DNA of 64,000 nucleotides. Origin: Liolophura sinensis (lineage: Eukaryota; Mollusca; Polyplacophora; Chitonida; Chitonidae). Location: positions 6,042,488-6,106,487 of the forward strand of contig NC_088298.1 in NCBI RefSeq assembly GCF_032854445.1. The letters are read 5' to 3'. A model generated the notes under the pieces. That model searched no databases and was not told the DNA's origin. It saw nothing but the letters and a program-made list of their open reading frames with translations. The position numbers and the translations under genes were made by a program. Each line of letters starts with the position of its first letter. The stretch's first letter is position 1. Positions 55,686 through 64,000 of the stretch are shown piece by piece.

Positions 55686-58600
55686 TCAGGAAGTGTTTAT
55701 CATATCACAGAGAACTTGAGGCAGAGTTGCAGAGTCCCCCGTTACCAGACGAGCAGACAAAGATCCAGACCCGACACCAAACTCAACCCATGGCACGAGA
55801 GGCTCTGTGACGATAACACCACTGACAGTGCACATTACCTGGTTGTTGTCACAGTCCAGGATTGTCATTGTGTGGTCATCACAGTCCAGGTACACACCCA
55901 GGTGATGAGGTCGTGTGTAACGTCTGTACTGTAGATAGTCAGGTTTGATCTCACCACCACAGAGACTATCACACCTGACCTCATCACCACAGTACACCAT
56001 CCCAATGTACCAGGAGTTACGGCCAGGGTCTATCTCCTCACTCACGCCACAGCTCTCCTGTGTCACTCCTACACCACAGTTACAGTCATGTGAACAGGTG
56101 ATGTGTATCTCCCAGTAGTACCTGCCCGTCTGGTAACACCCATCTGTCACAGCTGTCCCATACCACACCTCGGACAAGTCCTCAGCCTTTACCACAGAGC
56201 CGCTCTCAATGATTCGCAGCTCACTGTCATCTGTCTCTGTGAATCTCAGCGTCGGTTCTGCAAAAACATAACAGAAGCAGTATAAACAACAGTAAACCAT
56301 AAACACACGCTGTAAGACTGAGGTGTAAATACCTGTACACATACCGTGGTTTTATCTTCTCAACACAATCTCTAGGAATAAATGGACATATACTGCTGAC
56401 ACGAATGTAATTTATACACAGGTTTCAGTCAATTTCAGCTGGTTTGAAAAAGAGGTGATCTCCGACATGATCTGGATCTATCACCAAATGACGGGTACGA
56501 TATTGACTAAGTGCTGGGTTAAAATACAGATTTTTAGCTCTAAATTGTTTGAATATTATCACCTACAACAAGAACAATACCTTCCTCTATCCGGCATTTG
56601 GTTTTAGTTGTCAGTTATGGCACATCTGAACACACAATTCACTATGAAGCTGTAGTAGGCCTGTTGCCATTTGTGGAGTAACAAGCTACCGAAGCCGTAT
56701 GTCTAGTAAGGGAGGTAACTCGCCACACATAACTCACCAAGTGACTTTCTTTGCCGCAGTACTCCAAAGACTACTTAATCCATCAGAATTATTAGTAGTA
56801 AAGAACTATTAGATTCAATTTTCTTCAGCAGATTTTTTCAAAAGAGAGTTAAATATTTAAATATTAAAGACAAACTTATATCAAGTGAGGAAATAAATGA
56901 AGATCAACGATTATTAATATATAGGCCTGCATACATCGAATCTCTACCTTTAAATAACAATGAAACAAAAACAGATATGAGGGTTTTTTACCCTTTGAAA
57001 TATGTGTTTGACTACATTTGAATCTAGCAAATCATTGTGAGTTTTTACTTGGCTAACTGTTTCATTAATAATTAAGAGAGTTGACATATATCATGTTATC
57101 AGTTATGGGTTAAATATCACAGGTCTAGACGCTGAGAGATAGGCTACAGTGTGTTATCTGTTCTGTCCTAACAGTATACCTGCTGATTTGTACACATGAG
57201 GTAAATATCACTCAGACACTCAGGGGTACAATATGTTATCTGTTCTGTCCTAACAGTACACCTACTGATTTTTACACATGGGGTAAACATCACTCAGACA
57301 CTCAGGGGTACAATATGTTATATGTTCTGTCCTGACAGCACACCTGCAGATTTCTACTCATTAGGTAAATATCACCCAGGGTACACTGCCATCTGTCCTG
57401 CTCTGGCAGTAAATTTGTTGATTTCTACCCATGAGGTAAACATCACACAGACATCTAACAGGACTCCTGCTGATTTTTATACATGGTATAAATACCACCC
57501 AGACACTAGGCAATACACCTGATGATTTGTACACATAGAATAAACTGAGGGGTACGCTCCCACCTGCCCTGTTCTAACTTAATGTACATCTGCTGATATA
57601 TAACCCTGCAATGTACTTTCCTTTGTTTTTGGGGAAAAACATACTGTTGTATACACTACATTTTTATTTATTTATTAGCAAACCATGCTGTATATAGCTT
57701 ACATTGACTTTAAATTTCTTAGGATAGCCTACTGAATTCCTCTTGACTTCTCAGCCCACTGTACACTTTACAATAACCATACACAATTTTATGTCTGATA
57801 TTAGTTTCTGTCCTGTGTACACACCTTCCTGTACACCTCACCTTAGTTTGTGTCCTCTCTACACACCTTCCTGTATACCTCAAACACCCTACTGTATACG
57901 TCACTTTAGTCTGTGTCTTCTGTACACACCCTAATGTACACCTCTCATTAGTTTGTGTCCTCTATACACAACTTACGGTACACCTCACATTAGTTTCTGT
58001 CTTTTGTGCGCTCCCTACTGTCTACAGTGTCTTCTGTGCCCACCCTACTGTATACCTCACATTAGATTGTGTCCTCTGTACACACCCTACTGTATACCTC
58101 ACATTAGTCTGTGTCTTCTGTGCACACCCTACTGTATACCTCACATTAGTCTCTGTCTTCTGTGCACACCCTACTGTATACCTCACATTAAGTTGTGTCT
58201 TTTGTGCACACCCTACTGTATACCTCACATTAGTCTGTCTCCTCTGTATACACCTTACCTTACACCTCACATTAGCTTGTGTCCTCTGTACACACCCTAC
58301 TGTATACCTCACATTAGTTTGTTTCTTTTTGGGCACACTCTACTATATACCTCACATTAGTTCGTGTCCTCTGTACACACACTTCTGTACACCTCACATT
58401 AGTTTGTTTCTTCTGTACACACCCTACTGTACACCTCACATTAGTTTGTATATTTTGTGCACAACCTACTGTATACCTCACATCAGTTTCCGTCCTCTGT
58501 ACACACCCTACTGTATACCTCACATTGGTTTGTGTCCTCTGTACACAACTTACTATATACCTCACATTAGTCTCTGTCTTTCTGTGCACACCCTACTGTA

Positions 58601-61600
58601 CACCTCACATAAGTTTATATCCTATGTGCACACCCTACTGTATACCTAACATTAGTCTGTTTCTTCTGTGCCCAACCTACTGTATACCTCACATTAGTCT
58701 GTGTCTTCTGAGCACACCCTACTGTATACCTCACATTAGTCTGCGTCTTCTGTACATACTCTATTGTATAGCACACATTAGTCTGTGTCTTCTGAGCACA
58801 CCCTACTGTATACTCCACATAAGTCTGTGTCTTCTGAGCACACCCTACTGTATACCTCACATTAGTCTACGTCTTCTGGGCACACCCAAATGCTTGCTTT
58901 ACATTGTTTTTGTCTTCTGAGCACATCCTAAGGTAATTCCCACATTGTTTTTAGTGCACCTTATATTAGTTTTTCTCTGTTTTGCCAACCCTTTGACATG
59001 CCTAACATTAGTTTTTAGCTTTTGTTCACACCCTAATGCATACCTCACATTAGTTTGTATCTGTTGCAGACACTCCACTATACACCTTGCATTACTTTGT
59101 GTTTTGCATTACTTTGTGTTTTTTGCATTACTTTGTGTTTTTTGCCCACACTCTACAGTAAACCTGACACCGGTTTGTGTTTTGTTCATGCCCTTGCGAA
59201 CACCTCATAGTATTTGTGCTTTTTGTAAACTTCTTAACACAGTCTTCTGTGTGTTTTCTACACACAACTGTGTGCCTTCATTTTATGTTTGTGTTTTTGA
59301 TGCACACACTAGTGTAAACCCCTCAGTCATTTATGCTCTCTGAGCACACCCAAATGTACACCATTTAAACATATAAGAACCTACTTTTAACACGTAGGGG
59401 TGACATTTGTTCACCGACTGCTGCTTCTAAGTCCTGACTTTCTTGCACTGTCTCCTTTACAGTCACGTGTCTGGGGACAACGTGGTCCTGTTGTACAGAT
59501 TCTAGAAGCTTCTGTCTGCTGACTTCATGTTTCTCCAGATCTGCTCTTATCTCATTCAATCGATCATCAATTCTGTGAGAAGGGGAGAGAAAAGAAAGAG
59601 ACAAAGTCGTGTAATAATCCTATGTACCACGCAGTTATGAGAATGCCATAATATACAGTGTACTATTCCTAGCAGGTTAGATCTGATTTGTCCGAACATA
59701 CGTATGTTTGAACACTAGATATATTTTATGCTTGAGTCATGTTCTGGAGGACTACAGTGCTTGTACTCAGCGTTACAGAAACACATCTGCTGACTATAGT
59801 CACGTGCACATGTGTAACAAACCTTGATAGGTATAACATATTCATACATACGTTTTGGTGAAGTCTGTGGAACCCTGTCAACAAACAGAATTGAAAACCC
59901 ATATAAAATCAAGTAAAGATGATAACCGAAACTAAGATTCTGTACCTACCCTGTTTCTTCTAAAATTTGGGACACCTGGTCTGCCCATTGTAGCCAATTA
60001 ACATGTAATTATAGCAGGAATATTGAGTTTCCTTTTTGTCACATGGTTGGACCATCTAATGAACAATCTATTCATATTTTTACTTTCGAAAAGGCTGGTA
60101 AAGAAATGTAATATTCTACTTTCAAACACTAGTAATATCTGTCCCAAATTTTAGAAAAATTAGGGTATACATTGTACTTTCACCACAATATGTAACAAGA
60201 ACACGGTTGTAACTGATATGGCTTACCTCTCCTATAGTACACATGGACCCTTGGCTTTTCCCTCAAAAAATTAGACCACTCCCTAGTCAATCACATAGTC
60301 AAAATCAGCTCTAAATTCCGGTGTAATAAATTCTTTGGGGCTTGTTGCTGTGTAATTTTTCCCCGAAGATTTCGAGATCACCCAATCTTAGTTGAAAATG
60401 ATTTGTTCCACATATTAAAAGTAAAACAGTAACCAATTTAAGGATAGTGGTTGCATAAATCTTAGCATGTGGTAAGGTTTCTGAATCCTACACTACTGTC
60501 ATCGAAGCAATCTTTAGTCAATGTCACGAGTATTGTGGCAGAAGGTTTCATTATAGTGAAAGGCACTAGAGTTATCTCCCCTTCCCCTAAAAGCTGTGGG
60601 AAGAAGGTAAACAATCGTATTAACCGTGGACTATAAATAAGAAGACCAGGGTAGAAATCTTCTAAAGAGAGGGATATAAACCAATGATGTCAGGAAAATG
60701 AAGAAATGGCTAAATTCTTGTCTTCCTGTTAGGAGTCCCTTTCTACGGCTGTTATATGGTTATTTTACGGCACGTTTATGAAAATGTTAGGCTAAAGTAG
60801 ACTACTGGTGCATACAAAAGGACGATGTTTACAATCCGAAACAAACAAATACCACAAACACAGTAAACGCTATCAAATTCTGTGTGTTACAAGCTTGTGA
60901 AAGTAGCCATTGTGTTTATCACCTGTGGGCCTGGACTTTCTGTTCCAGGTAAATCAACTTTGGACCGAAAAACCCAAAACAGAAAACAGCCGTTATCATC
61001 CAAATGATTGAAAATTGGGACAACATAATGAGCCACAACATGATGGTTTGTTTGGTTGGTGTTTTACGTCGTGCTCAAAAATATTTCTCTTTTTAGACCG
61101 TGGTTAGACTTTTGGTTGGAGGAAACCGGCCAGTGCCTGGGGACATCAACAGAGATATAGTTGTCGATATACGGTTTGTACAATGGCTAATTTATTGTTT
61201 CAAACACAGATAATGCCTTTATTACTGTTTGTATTCACATGTCGTTTTCGAAAAACATCAAACAATACACTCTTTTTTAACATTACATAGACAAGATCCT
61301 GGAGTTGTTTATTGGTCTAATCGCTGAGCGGTTAGGTTTATGGGTAGAAAAACGGAGAGCAACCGGAGAGAACCACTGAACAAAGTAAAGCAGTTAAACT
61401 CTGGACCTAAACCTTCAGCAGATCTGGCAGCATGAGATGGATTTGAACACCTGATCACTGTTCATTAGGGTCATTGTATGAGGCCGGTCACAGGTTCAAT
61501 AATGTGACAATGGTAAATGAGACACCTCTGTGTACTTACACTACATACATATCACATCTGTTTACAAATGAGCGGTCAAAATAAAGATATCTACAGCCCA

Positions 61601-63852
61601 CAGAGGTAAGAAAACTTTGCATGTTCTCTGAAGCTGACAAATTATTGGCAGTTTGTCCTGTGTGGTTACTTGAGGTATTTAACTGGAGTTGAGGCAGCTG
61701 AACCAATGTTAGAGATTGTGTACATTTGACTTACCTGTAAAAACTCGACGTCCATTGACGTCAACAAATCTTTGGAAGCCTGTACTATACTCTCCATTTC
61801 CTGAGCCTGAATTTGGAAATGTTTGAGTATGGCGCTACACTCCACTCTCCACTGTGAATAGCGCGTTTTCATAGCATCTAACGAGTGCAGCCGCCAGGCT
61901 TGTAAAGCTTCCAAGGCTGCGCAATAAGCCTTTTCTACCTCCTGAGTGTGAAGATCCTGGTTTTCCTGCCAAACAGAAAAATCGTTTATTACCTCATCCA
62001 CAGATTTTGAGTTATGTGTTCAAGATATTACATATGCATTTATAACAGGGTAAAATATACACGCTACACAACTGTATCTACAATGTACCTCCGGGCTGGC
62101 GGGGATTCCCCTTTAGTCCAGCGATGTACAAGTATATGTCGACTCAAAACCCACAGGTAGGTGGTTCAACCCCCAAAAGGGTCGTGTCATCACAACTGAT
62201 TCTCCGAGCAAGGCGAGATGGTGAAGCCTTAGATGCTTCGGATAGCACCTCAGATACCTGAGGCTGGTTCAAACTAAAACACTGTCGCCAAATCAGATCA
62301 AATGGTGTGCTTACATGCCTATATACTATAGATATTATTATAACAGCGTATGATCGGTGATGATGTATCAACTGGAGTTGTCTGAGGTGGGCATATTGCG
62401 CGTGTGTCACAGAGAAGAAAGTCATATTAATGGTAGGATAGTCTGATTAGATAAACCAGAAATACATGTAGGTAAACAGACATGTTCTTCATGCAAATGA
62501 ATCGTAACATCAGCCTGTGCATGACACTATTTAAATTCTTTAAAAAAGTCGTATAATATGTGACAGAATAGAGCTTTATTAAAGATGACTGACAGGTGTA
62601 TGTTACCTGGATTTGTGAATGATAGCGATATTCTACATAGTCAAAATGAGTTACCAGGGTATGCAGTACAACACAGACTGAACAGGTGTCAAGGAAAATA
62701 CCCACCTGTATCTTCTTGTGCAGCCTCATAACTCCTGACAGTGATTCTTTAGTTTCTTGTAGAACTTTCTCCAGTTCACTAGTCTTGGTTAAAACATCTG
62801 GCTGCAATGCATTCAAAAACCAGGCTTTCAAACGACTCACTACGGTACAAGAAAAAATGTCGCCTTTTCCACTATAGATCATAAACGTTGGGTCAATATA
62901 TAGTTCAAAAACTATTAATTTTAATTAGCGACTTATATACTAGCATGGTATACAATTTAGATACTAATTTAAGTTATTCACCTTGAACATTCCTTGCCTC
63001 TTTCCGACATAATTGAAATCTGTTTACTACTTCGCATTATTCCAAAGTAATTATGTACTTATACAGTTTCTTATTTTTTTTGTGGTTCGTGTTAATCGTT
63101 GTTTACGGAATTGGTCTTGCTATTATTGACTCAGAACATCCATTTTGGTTGATGACTGATATACGAATTTCTTTTCGCCTTACCTTGTCATTCTCAGCTG
63201 CAGATTTTATATCTTGCACAGCGTGTTTCGGATGGTCAACCACACACCCCAGACAGATCACCATCCGGCACGTTACACAGTACAAGCAGAATGGCTGACC
63301 ATGTCTAGAACATGTGGCTTGTTGAGTCGATTGGTGGTGTCTGCTGACTTGACCCTGTGAGGTGTCCTGGGAGAGGTACTCCATGGAGGAAATCAGTCGG
63401 TGACGTTTCAGAGGCCCCCGCATTGGATGGTAATTTGCAAGACATTCCTGACAGTAAAACACACCACAGTTGGTACAAAACTTGACAGCTTTAGCGTGAT
63501 TTTCCACCTCACACATAGAACAATATGGGGTGTCATCCTCAACCTCTACAACAGACGAGAACCTCTCCACAATTTCTGCCAGATGAAAGTTGGGTGGCAG
63601 ACCAGCCACACCTTCTCTCCCTAGACTGGTCGGTGCCCGACACACAGGGCATGAGATCAGCTGATGAACGTCCTCATTCCCTGTGATGCCAGAGGTCTCA
63701 TCTGCCCGTACAGGTTTAGACTTGTCAGCATATAAACCAATGCATTCCCTACAAAAACTGTGCTGACAGGGTAGCATTACTGGTTTCCGGAACGTTTCCA
63801 TACATATAGAGCATGTGAAAACATCATCACGATTCTGCTTGCTTTCGGCCAT
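55686..63852 (-). CDS. TRIM-family E3 ubiquitin ligase, RING/B-box/coiled-coil/PRY-SPRY (six exons, 592 aa)
   Basis: Exons: 63852-63184 (669 bp), 62801-62706 (96), 61965-61735 (231), 59874-59852 (23), 59572-59385 (188) and 56257-55686 (572). Phases 0, 0, 0, 2 and 1 all join, giving an integer 593 codons. RING: C14, C17, C29, H31, C34, C37, C68, C71 (C3HC4). B-box 1: C111, C114, C126, C129, C134, C137, H142, H151. B-box 2: C181, H184, C192, C195, C200, C203 and His 207/210. The coiled coil covers about residues 224-390 (KTSELEKVLQETKESL; IDDRLNEIRADLEKH). PRY-SPRY covers about 404-592 with YYWEIHI and GVYLDCDDHTMTILD. The RING should transfer ubiquitin with an E2, and SPRY should choose the target; which one cannot be read. 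The ATG has A at -3 and G at +4. An acceptor (CATTTCAG) 20 bp upstream implies a non-coding first exon beyond the window. Intron 5 holds two minisatellites. Confidence 0.94.
56258..57150 (-). other. TRIM intron 5, proximal part
   Basis: Intronic; acceptor TTATGTTTTTGCAG at 56258. AT-rich with no repeat or frame of note. Confidence 0.6.
57150..57560 (+). repeat. 82-bp minisatellite in TRIM intron 5
   Basis: About five degenerate units starting GTTATCTGTTCTGTCCTAAC (57153, 57235, 57317 and on), each with a CACCTGCTGATTTnTACACA part and GGTAAATATCACTCAGACAC. Confidence 0.85.
57760..59350 (+). repeat. 42-bp minisatellite in TRIM intron 5
   Basis: Units of CACATTAGTCTGTGTCTTCT then GTGCACACCCTACTGTATACCT, clean to about 58930 and degenerate to 59350. 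Period 42 gives 14-codon repeating frames on both strands, which are artefacts. Confidence 0.92.
59880..61730 (-). other. TRIM intron 3, no other gene
   Basis: Intronic, with a SINE-1-like insertion at about 61048-61165 and a fragmentary SINE-like stretch at 61320-61470. Confidence 0.6.
61048..61165 (-). repeat. SINE-1-like copy in TRIM intron 3
   Basis: GTTTGGTTGGTGTTTTACGT, CGTGCTCAAAAATATTTCTC and GGTTGGAGGAAACCGGCCAG. Confidence 0.7.
63075..63180 (+). repeat. Dispersed repeat in TRIM intron 1
   Basis: GTGGTTCGTGTTAATCGTTG, GGAATTGGTCTTGCTATTAT and GAACATCCATTTTGGTTGA; matches 46333-46405. It abuts the exon 1 donor. Confidence 0.65.
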
Positions 63853-64000
63853 TATTCTCTTGTCTTTTTCTCCTGAAATGAAAATGGCAAATCGCTCACA
63901 CCGGCACCTGTGAGTGTGTTCCTATACAAAAATATTAAGGTGTTCCAACATCATGTTGGGTACAGTACTTTTTCTCGCAATTCTCCAATTCTCATTTAAG
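63853..64000 (-). other. 5' UTR remnant and probable non-coding-exon intron of TRIM
   Basis: A likely splice acceptor TTTTCATTTCAG ends at 63873, so 63872-63853 would be 5' UTR and the remaining bases to the window edge intron. The promoter is outside the window. Confidence 0.5.

Noticed and set aside
60234..60260. Alternative 23-bp TRIM microexon followed by GTAAGC
   Set aside because: In the required phase it contains a stop, and its acceptor lacks a pyrimidine tract; 59874-59852 fits fully.

Overview
The window is animal nuclear DNA: introns with GT/AG borders, AATAAA signals, a TRIM gene, a Cys-loop ligand-binding gene and dense SINE, MITE and minisatellite content. The two commonest SINE-like families (one with an ATTT-rich 3' tail, one with an ACTC-rich tail, both with tRNA-like heads) are of the kind seen in molluscs and other lophotrochozoans, and a soluble acetylcholine-binding protein is best known from molluscs. 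I therefore infer a mollusc or close lophotrochozoan; the species cannot be named from the sequence alone.

Layout. (1) 756-1463, plus strand: a single-exon secreted protein with a symmetric 10-cysteine module and a low-complexity acidic tail; two hairpins with the same TTTC loop lie in its 3' UTR. (2) 8.9-32.3 kb, minus strand: a tandem family of small secreted cysteine peptides, which I assembled from two-exon genes too short or too split to be obvious. Three genes look intact (A 12711-9492, B 26679-24462, C 32136-28356). Each has a signal-peptide exon, a phase-1 intron of about 1.9-3.5 kb and a cysteine exon. Two further decayed copies of the cysteine exon sit at 18.6 and 20.1 kb. Promoters, 3' UTRs and flanks are also duplicated. 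This is the best candidate for an undescribed system in the window. (3) 36.99-47.94 kb, minus strand: a four-exon acetylcholine-binding-protein-like gene with no transmembrane channel part. (4) 55.69-63.87 kb, minus strand: a complete six-exon TRIM E3 ligase gene (RING, two B-boxes, coiled coil, PRY-SPRY; 592 aa), including a 23-bp microexon.

The rest is mostly repeats. Minisatellites have periods of 37, 27, 23, 35, 54, 64, 82 and 42 bp; several lie inside introns. There are also AT and CATA microsatellites, foldback MITEs, and SINE copies, some only 57-76 bp long but with perfect target-site duplications. Long open frames in the 23-, 27-, 42- and 54-bp arrays are repeat artefacts and are not annotated as genes. 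About 50.1-53.4 kb has no gene I can support, only short coding-like remnants.

The genes do not form an operon. A shared theme may be host defence or environmental sensing (TRIM, secreted Cys peptides, AChBP-like protein), but that is inference only.
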